Shown here one piece after another: positions 36,424-45,121 of a stretch of 64,000 nt of DNA. The stretch is taken from the NCBI RefSeq assembly GCF_039523615.1, contig NZ_BAAAFQ010000010.1, forward strand, positions 120,983 to 184,982. Reading direction: 5' to 3'. The position numbers and the translations under genes are program-made. The notes under the pieces were generated by a model that saw only the letters and a program-made list of their open reading frames with translations, was not told the origin of the DNA and searched no databases. The DNA comes from Psychrosphaera haliotis. GTDB lineage: Bacteria; Pseudomonadota; Gammaproteobacteria; Enterobacterales; Alteromonadaceae. The stretch's first letter is position 1, and each line of letters opens with the position of its first letter.

Positions 36424-36951
36424 GTGTTGTTTTTCACAGAGACCTTAGAAGCAATTAGAGAGTTTATGGACACGGGTGGCGTTGTTCTCAGCGCTATCGC
36501 AGCAATGATTTTTGTGATGTGGTTGTTAATTTTAGAGCGCGTTTTATACACGCTTAGCGGTTACAAACAATATCAAGGCGAATTAGTTCGTCGCTGGAAA
36601 ACTCGAAGCGAAAGAGACTCATGGAATGCTGAGCAAATTAGACAAGCTTACATTGCCAGAGCAAAACAAAAATTAACGGTTAACTTGCCACTCATAGCAA
36701 CGTTAGTTGCACTATGTCCACTAATGGGCTTGCTAGGCACGGTAACCGGAATGATTGAAGTATTTGATGTAATGGCGATTAGTGGCAGCGGCAACGCACG
36801 CTCAATGGCAAGTGGCGTATCAAAGGCCACGATTCCAACAATGGCTGGCATGGTTGGAGCATTATCAGGGGTCTTTGCTAACACATGGGTGCAACGCAAA
36901 ACCAAACGTGAAATTGAACTATTAGAAGACCATTTGCCGATGGACCATTAA
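36424..36951 (+). CDS. exbB2: ExbB2 proton channel subunit
   Basis: The 175-residue protein has GTG start six bases after AAGGAG. Three membrane helices and the family motif LMGLLGTVTGMIEVFDVMA, followed by ASGVSKATIPTMAGMVGAL, are present. It forms the proton-driven motor with ExbD2 and energises TonB2. The short form without a periplasmic domain contrasts with the preceding TtpC. Confidence 0.9.
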   Translation: MLFFTETLEAIREFMDTGGVVLSAIAAMIFVMWLLILERVLYTLSGYKQYQGELVRRWKTRSERDSWNAEQIRQAYIARAKQKLTVNLPLIATLVALCPLMGLLGTVTGMIEVFDVMAISGSGNARSMASGVSKATIPTMAGMVGALSGVFANTWVQRKTKREIELLEDHLPMDH

Positions 36952-36979
36952 GGGTCCAGGCATTTGTTAGGAGAGTAAA

Positions 36980-37390
36980 ATGAGAGCGCCATTAGCCAAC
37001 TTAATGCAAGAAGAAGAACAAGAGAATATTGATTTAACACCTATGCTAGATGTTGTTTTTATCATGTTGATTTTCTTCATTGTTACCGCGTCTTTTGTAA
37101 AAGAAGCCGGTATTGACGTTAACCGACCTGAAGCCGCAACAGCTGTGAAGAAAGAAAGAGCCAGTATTTTGGTCGCCATTTCTGACAAAGGTGAAATTTG
37201 GATTAACAAACGACAAGTGGATGTTCGTGCTGTTCAAGCAAACATTGAGCGCCTAAAAGCGGAAAACCCACAAGGTTCTGTGGTGATTCAAGCGGATAAG
37301 AAGGCCACAACCGAAACGTTAATTAAGGTTATGGATGCCTCTAGAGCTGCGGGCGCATATGACGTCTCTATCGCGGCATTAGAAAGCTAG
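36980..37390 (+). CDS. exbD2: ExbD2 subunit
   Basis: The 136-residue protein has one N-terminal helix carrying the essential proton-relay acid D24 in LTPMLDVVFIMLIFFIVTASF-like sequence, then the periplasmic ExbD/TolR domain ending DVSIAALES. It is in the TonB2 operon with a ribosome site GGAG nearby. Confidence 0.9.
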   Translation: MRAPLANLMQEEEQENIDLTPMLDVVFIMLIFFIVTASFVKEAGIDVNRPEAATAVKKERASILVAISDKGEIWINKRQVDVRAVQANIERLKAENPQGSVVIQADKKATTETLIKVMDASRAAGAYDVSIAALES

Positions 37391-37401
37391 GAAAAGGTAT
37401 T

Positions 37402-38013
37402 ATGTTCATTCGTTTATTAACAGCCGTTGTGATTGCAGGAATTATTACAACCGCTTTATTTTACGGTATGCAGGCGCTTATTAAGTCTGGTGATTCGGCT
37501 ATCACCGACCCAGCACAAGGCAGCGTTTTGGACTTTATTCGATTAAAGCCTGAAGAAACCGTACAAAAGAAAGATCGTAAACCGAAAAAGCCACCTCAAC
37601 CGCAAGAGCCACCACCACCAATGGAGCAGCCTCAAATGTCTCCTGATATTGCCGATGCGGGCGACGCTGGTTTTGATTTTAGCGCAGATGTTGGTGGCGA
37701 CATGGCTTTACAAAGTGGATTAGCACTTGAGTCAGGTGACGGTGAATATTTACCAATTGTCAAAGTATCGCCTGTATACCCTCGCAGAGCTTTACAGCGC
37801 GGTATTGAAGGCTACGTTATTGTTGAATTTGTGGTTGATAAAACCGGCGCAGTTAAGTCACCTACAGTGATAGAAGCAAACCCAGAGGGCTTGTTCAATA
37901 GAGCGGCTTTAGACGCAGCCCTTAAGTTTAAATATAAGCCTCGTGTAGTAAATGGCGAAGCAACAGAAGTAAGTGGCGTACAAAACCGCATTACTTTTGA
38001 AATTAACGGATAA
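37402..38013 (+). CDS. tonB2: TonB2 energy transducer
   Basis: The 203-residue protein has an N-terminal anchor (residues about 4-26), a Lys/Pro-rich spacer (RKPKKPPQPQEPPPP) that is much shorter than in TonB1, and a C-terminal TonB domain (YPRRALQRGIEGYVIVEF, AALKFKYKPRVVNG). It transmits ExbB2/ExbD2 energy to outer-membrane receptors, potentially including the one encoded 3 kb upstream; that pairing is not shown by the sequence. Confidence 0.9.
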   Translation: MFIRLLTAVVIAGIITTALFYGMQALIKSGDSAITDPAQGSVLDFIRLKPEETVQKKDRKPKKPPQPQEPPPPMEQPQMSPDIADAGDAGFDFSADVGGDMALQSGLALESGDGEYLPIVKVSPVYPRRALQRGIEGYVIVEFVVDKTGAVKSPTVIEANPEGLFNRAALDAALKFKYKPRVVNGEATEVSGVQNRITFEING

Positions 38014-38028
38014 TTCGGAGCAGATACT

Positions 38029-39321
38029 GTGAAAACACTTATTACGTCCTCTCTCATCGCGACTAGTTTGCTTTTAGGCAGCTCATTTGTTGGTGTTGTA
38101 CCTAATGTTGATTTTGCCAAAGCGCACGCCGAGCAAAAGCGAAAACGCACACCATCATTGAACTCACGAGTATATAGTCAGTTAGCAAGGGCACAACAAC
38201 TTGCTGATGGTGGTGACGTCAAAGGTGGATTAGAGGTATTGGACTCAGTAAAAGCTAAATCCGGCAGTTTGAATAGCTACGAAACCGCTATGATGTATAA
38301 CTTTTACGGGTTTATCTATTACAACGCAGAACAAATGACCGAGGCAATGGCAGCTTTTGAACAAGTTGTCGCGCAAGATCCAATTCCAGAGTCATTAGAA
38401 AAAAGTACGCTATTCTCGTTAGCACAACTTGCCATGGCCAACGAAGAGTACTCTAAAACCATCTCATTTTTAGAACGATGGGAAAGCATTAACGAAGGTG
38501 ACATCCCTGTTAAGAACAATGTACTTAAAGCGCAGGCAAGTTATCAAGGCAAAGATTATCAAAACGCAGCTCAATATATTGACCTGGCATTAGCTGAAGC
38601 AAAAGAACAGGAAGTTGAGCCAAAAGAAAACTGGTTTGTGCTGCAACGTGCAGCATATTTCGAATTAAAACAGCCGAAAAAAGTAGCCTCAATTTTAGAA
38701 GAAATGGTACGCCGTTTTAACAAGCCTGAATATTGGGTACAGTTGGCTGGGATGTATGGTGAGATTGGCGCTGAAGACAAGCAACTGGCGGTATTAGAAG
38801 CTGCGTATCAGCAGGGCTATATTTCTAAGCAATCGGACTTTAGAAATCTTGCTCAAATATATTACTTCAACGGCCTTCCATATAAAGCGGCATCAGTAAT
38901 GGAGCAGGGTATTAATCAAAAAGTACTTACAAAGAACGTTAAAAACGTTAAGTTTTTATCGCAAGCGTGGATAACCGCAAAAGAACTCGACAAGGCAGTT
39001 GAGACGTTGGAAGTACTTTCTACATTAGAAAATAATGGCACTGCCCACCAGCAAATAGCGGAAATCAGACTTCAACAGGGTAAATACAAAGATGTGATCG
39101 AAGCTGCATTTGAGGCTGAAAAGCGTGGTGATTTGCCAAATCCTGGTAATTTGTATCTAGCTTTAGGTATGGCGCACTTTAACTTAAAAGAGTTTGAAGC
39201 TGCCATTGAAGCATTGAACATGGCCAGTGAATACAAAAACGTACAACGAATGGCAACGCAATGGTTAAAGTTTGTTGAGAAAGAAAAATCAACAATGGAA
39301 CAACTGGCCTTCAATTACTAG
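38029..39321 (+). CDS. TPR protein closing the TonB2 operon
   Basis: The 430-residue protein starts with GTG eight bases after TCGGAG. It has a signal peptide (to about residue 30) and many helical TPR-like units, for example YNFYGFIYYNAEQMTEAMAA and LYLALGMAHFNLKEFEAAIE (about residues 365-400). It is the usual last gene of TtpC-type clusters and is probably periplasmic. Transcription likely stops at the 13-bp hairpin that follows. Confidence 0.85.
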   Translation: MKTLITSSLIATSLLLGSSFVGVVPNVDFAKAHAEQKRKRTPSLNSRVYSQLARAQQLADGGDVKGGLEVLDSVKAKSGSLNSYETAMMYNFYGFIYYNAEQMTEAMAAFEQVVAQDPIPESLEKSTLFSLAQLAMANEEYSKTISFLERWESINEGDIPVKNNVLKAQASYQGKDYQNAAQYIDLALAEAKEQEVEPKENWFVLQRAAYFELKQPKKVASILEEMVRRFNKPEYWVQLAGMYGEIGAEDKQLAVLEAAYQQGYISKQSDFRNLAQIYYFNGLPYKAASVMEQGINQKVLTKNVKNVKFLSQAWITAKELDKAVETLEVLSTLENNGTAHQQIAEIRLQQGKYKDVIEAAFEAEKRGDLPNPGNLYLALGMAHFNLKEFEAAIEALNMASEYKNVQRMATQWLKFVEKEKSTMEQLAFNY

Positions 39322-39370
39322 CCCTAAAAACTGGTAATTTACCAAGCGTTACTCACTAAAATTTCATTCT

Positions 39371-39408
39371 AACCTATACTGAATATTTAATTTTTCAGTA
39401 TAGGTTTT
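39371..39408 (+). terminator. 13-bp perfect hairpin between TonB2 operon and BLUF gene
   Basis: AACCTATACTGAA (39371-39383) and TTCAGTATAGGTT (39394-39406) pair perfectly over a 10-base loop and continue into TTTT. The BLUF start codon is only five bases beyond the T run, and its only Shine-Dalgarno-like AGG (39402-39404) lies inside the 3' arm. Confidence 0.75.
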
Positions 39409-39412
39409 ATCT

Positions 39413-39832
39413 ATGTCACTCCATCAACTTGTTTATATTAGCCGTGCTACTCAGCCTTTTTCCAATGAAGAGTTAACTGACTTATTAGTGAACGCTAAGA
39501 ACAATAACTCAAGCCAAGATATTACCGGCAATTTGATTTACAACGGTGGAATGTTTTTACAGGTACTGGAAGGTGATAAAAAAAGTGTTCAGGCACTTTA
39601 TGACAAAATAGCGCTAGACAGCAGGCACACTAAAGTACGAAATATCTATTTTGAGCCAGCTGAATATAGACTGTTTAGCCGCTGGTCTATGAATATGGTG
39701 AATTTAGAATGCGATAAGCCTAAAAACATTCAAACCATTAAAGACATTATTGATGCCATTGATGAAGATAAGCTTGTGGACGGCATGTCACCGCCCGTGA
39801 AGCTTTTAAAAGAGTTTTCGACGATTCGTTAA
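39413..39832 (+). CDS. Short BLUF-domain blue-light photoreceptor
   Basis: The 139-residue protein contains a single BLUF domain and little else. The flavin-site residues are present: Tyr8 (LVYISRA), Asn31 or Asn32, Gln50 (MFLQVLEGD), Trp91 and Met93 (FSRWSMNM). A C-terminal helical tail (about 100-139) follows. Short BLUF proteins act by light-dependent binding to a partner rather than through a fused output domain. The partner is not evident here; the neighbours are lexA (convergent) and the TonB2 operon. Confidence 0.92.
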   Translation: MSLHQLVYISRATQPFSNEELTDLLVNAKNNNSSQDITGNLIYNGGMFLQVLEGDKKSVQALYDKIALDSRHTKVRNIYFEPAEYRLFSRWSMNMVNLECDKPKNIQTIKDIIDAIDEDKLVDGMSPPVKLLKEFSTIR

Positions 39833-39864
39833 TGCAAACAAAGAAAAGCCGACTTGGATATTCG

Positions 39865-40485
39865 TTACATTAACGATGAATTACGAATAACGCCTACCGC
39901 TAAACCTTCAATAGCAAAGTCTTGGTAGTTTAGGTCTACATTAATTGGTGAGAACTCAGGGTTTTCAGCATGCAATATAACCTTGCTACCTTTACGCTCA
40001 AGTCTTTTAACCGTAACGTCTTCTTCAACTCTTGCAACTACAACCTGACCATCTCTGGCGGTTTGAGTTTTATGAACAGCTAATAAATCGCCGTCTAAAA
40101 TACCAATATCCTTCATACTTTCACCTTCAACTTTCAACAAAAAGTCGGCCATTGGTGAAAACATAGCTGGATCAATATTTACATGACGGTCAACGTGCTC
40201 CATTGCTAATATTGGCGAGCCGGCTGCAACTTTACCAACAAGCGGTAAACCTGGATCGTCGTTAGCGACTTCTTCTGTTAGACGAATGCCTCTAGAGGTG
40301 CCAGGTAACATTTCTATGAAACCTTTTTTAGCCAGTGCTTTTAAGTGATCTTCAGCGGCATTAGCCGACCTAAAGCCCAACGTTTTAGCAATTTCAGCTC
40401 GAGTTGGTGGCATACCTGTTGAGGTAATTGAATCTCTAATTAGATCTAATATTTCTGATTGTCTAGCAGTAAGTGGTCGCATCAT
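39865..40485 (-). CDS. lexA: LexA SOS repressor
   Basis: The winged-helix N-domain (LTARQSEILDLIRD, TGMPPTRAEIAKTLGFRSANAAEDHLK) and the S24-type self-cleavage domain are complete: cleavage site VAAGSP, catalytic Ser in VEGESMKDIG and Lys in VTVKRL. I prefer ATG at 40485 over 40497: GGA lies seven bases before it, E. coli LexA starts at the equivalent place, and the upstream ATG would leave only about ten bases of leader. The gene is autoregulated by an SOS box overlapping the promoter and is divergent from plsB, as in E. coli relatives. Confidence 0.95.
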   Translation of the reverse strand: MMRPLTARQSEILDLIRDSITSTGMPPTRAEIAKTLGFRSANAAEDHLKALAKKGFIEMLPGTSRGIRLTEEVANDDPGLPLVGKVAAGSPILAMEHVDRHVNIDPAMFSPMADFLLKVEGESMKDIGILDGDLLAVHKTQTARDGQVVVARVEEDVTVKRLERKGSKVILHAENPEFSPINVDLNYQDFAIEGLAVGVIRNSSLM

Positions 40486-40509
40486 CTGTTTTTCCATACA
40501 GTAACATAA

Positions 40510-40525
40510 CTGTCAGTATATACAG
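40510..40525 (-). promoter_or_regulatory. LexA (SOS) box
   Basis: The 16-base site fits CTGT-N8-ACAG exactly (CTGTCAGTATATACAG). It covers the -10 element of the lexA promoter, as expected of autorepression. Confidence 0.92.
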
Positions 40526-40542
40526 GCATCGAGGTTGTGCAA
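40515..40542 (-). promoter_or_regulatory. lexA: lexA promoter
   Basis: On the minus strand a -35 TTGCAC (40542-40537) and a -10 TATACT (40520-40515) are separated by 16 bases. Transcription would start near 40508. Confidence 0.7.
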
Positions 40543-40625
40543 CATAAAATTTAATAAGAATGATGGGTTTTTAGCTAACCTTTGTTAAAATCCCCTGCTG
40601 CATTCATTTTTGTATTAAGGTTTTT

Positions 40626-43061
40626 ATGTCCATTTTAAATGTTTTAATGTATTGGTTAACTCGTCCTTTCATTCGCACTCAACTAGTTACTGACGAGAAA
40701 AATAGCGAAAGCGGTATAGATTCGTCTAAGCCAATTTCCTACGTATTGATGACAGATTCATACACAGATAAGCTTGCTTTAAAGCAAGCGGCCAAGCGTC
40801 TTAACTTACCATCACCTTTTGGCTCTATTGATTTAGACAGCGACTCAGTTAAAAGAACGATTGGTGTTAAGCCGGTAGATTCTATCTTTTTGAACAAAGA
40901 CCATCACGCTAAAAAAACCGTAAAAACGGGCCAAGCGATGCTGGAATTAGTAGAGCGTACGGGCAAAGATATACAGTTTGTACCGGTTATGATTTGCTGG
41001 GGTCGTAACCCAGGTGTCGAAAAAGACACAAATCGAAAAACTCGCTTGATGGACATCATCACACAAACTTTACAAGCATCTCCGTTTCGTAAGTTCATGA
41101 TTGTATTGCTTTATGGTCGCAGCAGTTTTATCAGAATTAGTAAGCCCGTTTCATTGCAAAAAATGGTTAATGACTATGGCCCATCTGAAGAAACAGCACA
41201 CAAGTTAGTGCGTGTTGCTCGTATTCATTTTGAACGCCAACGCATAGTTGCAACTGGCCCTAAAGTGATGGAACGTCAGGCTTTTTTCAATAGTATGCTA
41301 GCCAGCCCCGCACTTAAAAAAGCGCTTCACGAAGAAATGGAATCTAAAGATATTTCCTTAGAAGAAGCAAAAGCAAACGCTAAAAAGCTTCTTGAAGAAA
41401 TTGCAGGCGACTACAACGAAAACTACATTCGAATGGGCTCTCGTATCCTGACTTGGGTATGGAACAAAATTTATAACGGTATTCGTGTTCACAATGCTGA
41501 TAAGTTAAGAGACTTAGCACAAAAAGGTCATGAGATTGTTTATGTGCCCTGCCATCGCAGCCACATGGATTATCTATTGCTAACCTACGTTATTTATCAC
41601 GAAGGCTTAGTGCCGCCACATATTGCTGCCGGCATTAATTTAAACTTCTGGCCTGCAGGTCCTGTATTCCGTAAAGCCGGTGCATTTTTCTTACGCCGAA
41701 GCTTCAAAGGCAACAAGCTGTATTCTGCAGTATTTCGTGAGTACCTTTCGCAGTTGTTCATTAAAGGTTACCCAGTTAAGTATTACACCGAAGGTGGCCG
41801 TTCTAGAACGGGTAGATTGTTATCACCTAAAACTGGCATGTTAGCCATGACGATACAGTCAATGCTTCGTGGTGTAGATCGCCCAATTACCCTTGTGCCT
41901 GTTTACATTGGTTACGAACATGTAATGGAAGTAAATACCTACCTAAGTGAATTAAAAGGCAAAAGCAAAGAAAGCGAATCCATTTTTGGTATTTTTAAGG
42001 CAATCAAGAACCTTAAAAACTATGGCCACGGTGACGTGAACTTTGGCGAGCCAATTAGCCTAAATGAAATAATGAACGAACAAGCTCCAGACTGGCGATC
42101 GTTAATTAATCCAGTGGATGTGGTGAAACCAAATTGGTTAACGCCAGTTGTTAATCATACAGCCAATAAAGTTATGGGCTCTATTAATGATGCTGCAGTT
42201 TTAAACACCGTTAACTTGTCGGCACTGGCGCTACTAACCTCTGACAGCCATGCTTTACCACGAGTAGAAATGGAAGCGTTGATTGAGTTTTATATTGGCT
42301 TACAGACTTCGGTCCCTTATTCAAACTTAGTGAAAACGCCAACAGAGTCAGCCTCTGCCATTATTGATGAAGCCATTTTACTAGAGAAAGTAGACTCTGA
42401 TAGTGACGAATACGGCACGATTATTAAGCTTGATGACAAAAATGCTATTTTGATGAGTTACTACCGAAACAACGTGGTTCATTTGTTTGCTATTGCCGCT
42501 ATTGTTGCAGCTGAGTTAACACACTCTAGTAAAACATCGTCAGATAAAATTAAACAAAAAGTGACAAACATTTTACCGCTACTTAAAAACGAAATGTTTA
42601 TTACCACAGAAGATGTAGACGGTTATGTTGATAAAATAATAGGTTACTTTGCTCAAAACGATATTATTGAAGTAAGCGATGACACCTTGTCTATTCGTAA
42701 TCGCTCTTCGTTAGGCAGCCTACAATTAAGCCTACTGGCGAAAATAATGAAAGACACATTGCAACGTTATGCATTGGCGTTTAATCGTATACAACAAGTT
42801 CACGGCATACAGCGCAGTGAATTAGAAAGCGATTGCTTAAAATTAGCCAAGCGTCTTCTTACTTTGCACGACATCAAAGCGCCAGAGTATTTTGATAAGA
42901 AGATCACTTCAAGCTTTGTATCTTGTATTAAAGAACAAAAGTATGTTGAGACGGACGAAGCTGGCTTGATGCACTTAACGGACGCGGGCAAAGCCACCGC
43001 TGAAGATATTAACTCTCTGCTAGAGTCAGATATTTTGCAGTCATTGCAATCACTGGGCTAG
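40626..43061 (+). CDS. plsB: Glycerol-3-phosphate acyltransferase
   Basis: The 811-residue enzyme (E. coli 807) makes lysophosphatidate at the inner membrane. Acyltransferase motif I VPCHRSHMDYLLL has the catalytic H310 and D315; motifs YYTEGGRSRTGRLL and ITLVPVYIGYE are present. The divergent lexA neighbour is the usual one. A three-fold AGGTTC repeat begins at its stop codon, and a bidirectional terminator follows. Confidence 0.95.
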   Translation: MSILNVLMYWLTRPFIRTQLVTDEKNSESGIDSSKPISYVLMTDSYTDKLALKQAAKRLNLPSPFGSIDLDSDSVKRTIGVKPVDSIFLNKDHHAKKTVKTGQAMLELVERTGKDIQFVPVMICWGRNPGVEKDTNRKTRLMDIITQTLQASPFRKFMIVLLYGRSSFIRISKPVSLQKMVNDYGPSEETAHKLVRVARIHFERQRIVATGPKVMERQAFFNSMLASPALKKALHEEMESKDISLEEAKANAKKLLEEIAGDYNENYIRMGSRILTWVWNKIYNGIRVHNADKLRDLAQKGHEIVYVPCHRSHMDYLLLTYVIYHEGLVPPHIAAGINLNFWPAGPVFRKAGAFFLRRSFKGNKLYSAVFREYLSQLFIKGYPVKYYTEGGRSRTGRLLSPKTGMLAMTIQSMLRGVDRPITLVPVYIGYEHVMEVNTYLSELKGKSKESESIFGIFKAIKNLKNYGHGDVNFGEPISLNEIMNEQAPDWRSLINPVDVVKPNWLTPVVNHTANKVMGSINDAAVLNTVNLSALALLTSDSHALPRVEMEALIEFYIGLQTSVPYSNLVKTPTESASAIIDEAILLEKVDSDSDEYGTIIKLDDKNAILMSYYRNNVVHLFAIAAIVAAELTHSSKTSSDKIKQKVTNILPLLKNEMFITTEDVDGYVDKIIGYFAQNDIIEVSDDTLSIRNRSSLGSLQLSLLAKIMKDTLQRYALAFNRIQQVHGIQRSELESDCLKLAKRLLTLHDIKAPEYFDKKITSSFVSCIKEQKYVETDEAGLMHLTDAGKATAEDINSLLESDILQSLQSLG

Positions 43062-43079
43062 GTTCAGGTTCAGGTTCAG
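43060..43079. repeat. AGGTTC short tandem repeat
   Basis: The array has three and a third perfect 6-bp copies, starting within the plsB stop codon. It is non-coding otherwise and looks like slippage. Confidence 0.85.
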
Positions 43080-43089
43080 AAAAACAAAA

Positions 43090-43119
43090 AAACCTTGTTG
43101 AAAAACAAGGTTTCTTTTT
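43090..43119. terminator. Bidirectional terminator between plsB and tesB
   Basis: A perfect 10-bp stem AAACCTTGTT (43090-43099) and AACAAGGTTT (43104-43113) with a 4-base loop, a T run after and an A run before, lies between the convergent genes and can serve both. Confidence 0.9.
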
Positions 43120-43148
43120 AAGAGATCAGTATATACAACCTTGCGATT

Positions 43149-44021
43149 CTACGTTTTTGGAAACGCCTTGTAGTCTCGAATCACGCCTTCTTGCATTGCC
43201 GACGCAACTAACTCACCTTGCTGGTTAAAGAACTGCCCTTTAACCAATCCACGGCCTCCGCTTGCGCTTGTGCTGTCCATATCAAACAATATCCACTCAT
43301 CCATTCTAAATGGGCGATGGAACCACATAGAGTGGTCAAGCGTCGCCACTTGCATGTCTCTTAGAATGTGGCTGCGGCCATGTGGAAATAATGCCGTTGG
43401 TAAAAAGTTAAAATCCGATGCATATGCTAATAAATAACGGTGGATACGCTCATCATCAGGAAGACTACCATTCGACTTTATCCACACTTGGCGACGACCT
43501 GGCATTTTTTCAGGTGCGAAAGGGTCATTCACTTGTACGTGACGAATTTCTATTGGTTTTTCACCGGCAATAATAGAACGCAACGTGCCCGGTATTTTAT
43601 CAATGTTTTCTTGGAAAAATTCATGCTCAGACTTTAAGCCTTCAGGGCCAACAACGTTTGGCATTTCTGGGCTATGCTCGTAACCTACTTCTTCCGTTTG
43701 AAACGACGCCGTCATATAAAAAATTGGCTTACCATACTGCAATGCTCTTACACGACGAGTACTAAAAGAGCGACCATCACGAATATTTTCTACGTCATAT
43801 ACAATTGGTTTTTGATCGTCACCAGGGCGCAAAAAATAACTATGGAACGAGTGAACAAAACGGTCTTCAACAGTTTCTTTTGCTGCACTTAGCGCTTGGC
43901 CAATAACCTGACCACCAAAAACACGCCCAAAACCTAAGTTTTGACTTTGACCTCGGAACAAACCTTCTTCAATTTTTTCCAATGCCAAATGGCCCAACAA
44001 ATCTTCTAAAACTTTACTCAT
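43149..44021 (-). CDS. tesB: Acyl-CoA thioesterase II
   Basis: The 290-residue double-hotdog enzyme hydrolyses medium- and long-chain acyl-CoA. The TesB hallmarks are clear: FRGQSQNLGFGRVFGGQVIG at the N-terminus, SFHSYFLRPGD, and LDHSMWFHRPF with GRGLVKGQFFNQQGELVAS at the C-terminus. It is the last gene of a four-gene minus-strand run (tetR, DUF885, K+ channel, tesB) with 8 bases to its predecessor. Confidence 0.93.
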   Translation of the reverse strand: MSKVLEDLLGHLALEKIEEGLFRGQSQNLGFGRVFGGQVIGQALSAAKETVEDRFVHSFHSYFLRPGDDQKPIVYDVENIRDGRSFSTRRVRALQYGKPIFYMTASFQTEEVGYEHSPEMPNVVGPEGLKSEHEFFQENIDKIPGTLRSIIAGEKPIEIRHVQVNDPFAPEKMPGRRQVWIKSNGSLPDDERIHRYLLAYASDFNFLPTALFPHGRSHILRDMQVATLDHSMWFHRPFRMDEWILFDMDSTSASGGRGLVKGQFFNQQGELVASAMQEGVIRDYKAFPKT

Positions 44022-44029
44022 TTCAACCC

Positions 44030-45103
44030 TTATTTAATCACGTACTTGCTTACTGCTTGCCAATTGACTTCATTAGCTATGATGCGTTGTTTGGAAATAT
44101 AGTGGATGACACACCCTGGTTTGATTACATAATCGTTACCCGGGTTAAGCTTCATTTCCATACCAATTCTATCTTTGGCAACCGCCAACAGAATTGCATC
44201 GTGGTTTTGCTTTAAATAATAAAACAACTGCCCAAATTGACTTGATGGCGCACTCTTTGGTATTTCAGTGGAAAACTGAGTAACACCACGAAGTGTAGAC
44301 ATCATTTCTTCTAATAGCTTGCTGCTACCTGGATCTTGCATTGACCTTACTAACATTTCTGCAGTTCTAGACGAGTTTGCTTCAACATTGGTCGTGTAGT
44401 TTTTTAGCATTTCTACTTTTTCGTCTTCATCAAAATACGCAGAAATATGACAATCATCAGCAATGATTTTGCTCAACTTTAATGCGGTGGTGAAAGTCAT
44501 GTCGTCGTTTTCACAGTCCACAATAACTCTATCCGCCTTTTTAGCAGCAATTCGCTCTAGCTCTTCATTATCTGTAAACGAACGTAACCTAGCGAATTCC
44601 ACCATGCCATTTTCATAAAACGGATGCTCCATCTCTTGTGTTACACACAGCAATATTTTTCGCTGTTGGCGCTTGTCGTCGCCTAAGATGTGTTCGATAA
44701 TTTTTCCAGTACGGCGTTCATGCCAACCAAAAATTAAAATGTGTGTATCTAAATAACGAAAATCTTTTTCACCCGTCATAACTTGCCTCAAAACCTTTCC
44801 AACCGATTGACCCATTTTGCCAAGGAGTGCACCAAAAATAGCGAGCCCCAATGGAATTTGAATTAGCGCAACAATATATTTGCCCGCTTCACTTGTAGGA
44901 CTCAGGTCGCCATAACCAACCGTACTTGTTGTCACTACGTAATAATAGAGATACTCATGAAAATCTAGTAAGGCGAGTTCGCCTGCCCATCTCAACAACA
45001 CCCAGCTTAAGGTTGAATGCAATACCAACAAGGTGACAAGAGCAGGCCAGGTAATCTGACTAAATTGTTTCCATAAGAATCGGGTAAATTTGTTTACCAC
45101 CAA
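44030..45103 (-). CDS. Two-TM potassium channel with TrkA-N/RCK domain
   Basis: The 357-residue protein has TM1 at about 17-38, the selectivity filter TVGYGDLSP (about residues 57-65) and TM2 at about 68-92, then a cytosolic RCK domain (HILIFGWHERRTGKIIEHIL) in which the Rossmann glycine pattern is altered. The RCK region should bind a ligand that gates the channel. The start is TTG (or GTG three bases on), after AAAGGA. It is between DUF885 (18 bases) and tesB (8 bases). It should conduct K+; the gating ligand is unknown. Confidence 0.88.
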   Translation of the reverse strand: MVVNKFTRFLWKQFSQITWPALVTLLVLHSTLSWVLLRWAGELALLDFHEYLYYYVVTTSTVGYGDLSPTSEAGKYIVALIQIPLGLAIFGALLGKMGQSVGKVLRQVMTGEKDFRYLDTHILIFGWHERRTGKIIEHILGDDKRQQRKILLCVTQEMEHPFYENGMVEFARLRSFTDNEELERIAAKKADRVIVDCENDDMTFTTALKLSKIIADDCHISAYFDEDEKVEMLKNYTTNVEANSSRTAEMLVRSMQDPGSSKLLEEMMSTLRGVTQFSTEIPKSAPSSQFGQLFYYLKQNHDAILLAVAKDRIGMEMKLNPGNDYVIKPGCVIHYISKQRIIANEVNWQAVSKYVIK

Positions 45104-45121
45104 AATGGATTCCTTTATTTT

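Noticed and set aside
35979..36551. A 190-codon minus-strand frame spanning the ttpC-exbB2 junction
   Set aside because: It crosses two well-supported genes and has no motif; ttpC and exbB2 show TolQ/ExbB signatures.
40497..40525. A second SOS-like site using ACAG...CTGT just inside the lexA start
   Set aside because: The arms are in the wrong orientation (ACAG first), so it does not fit CTGT-N8-ACAG.
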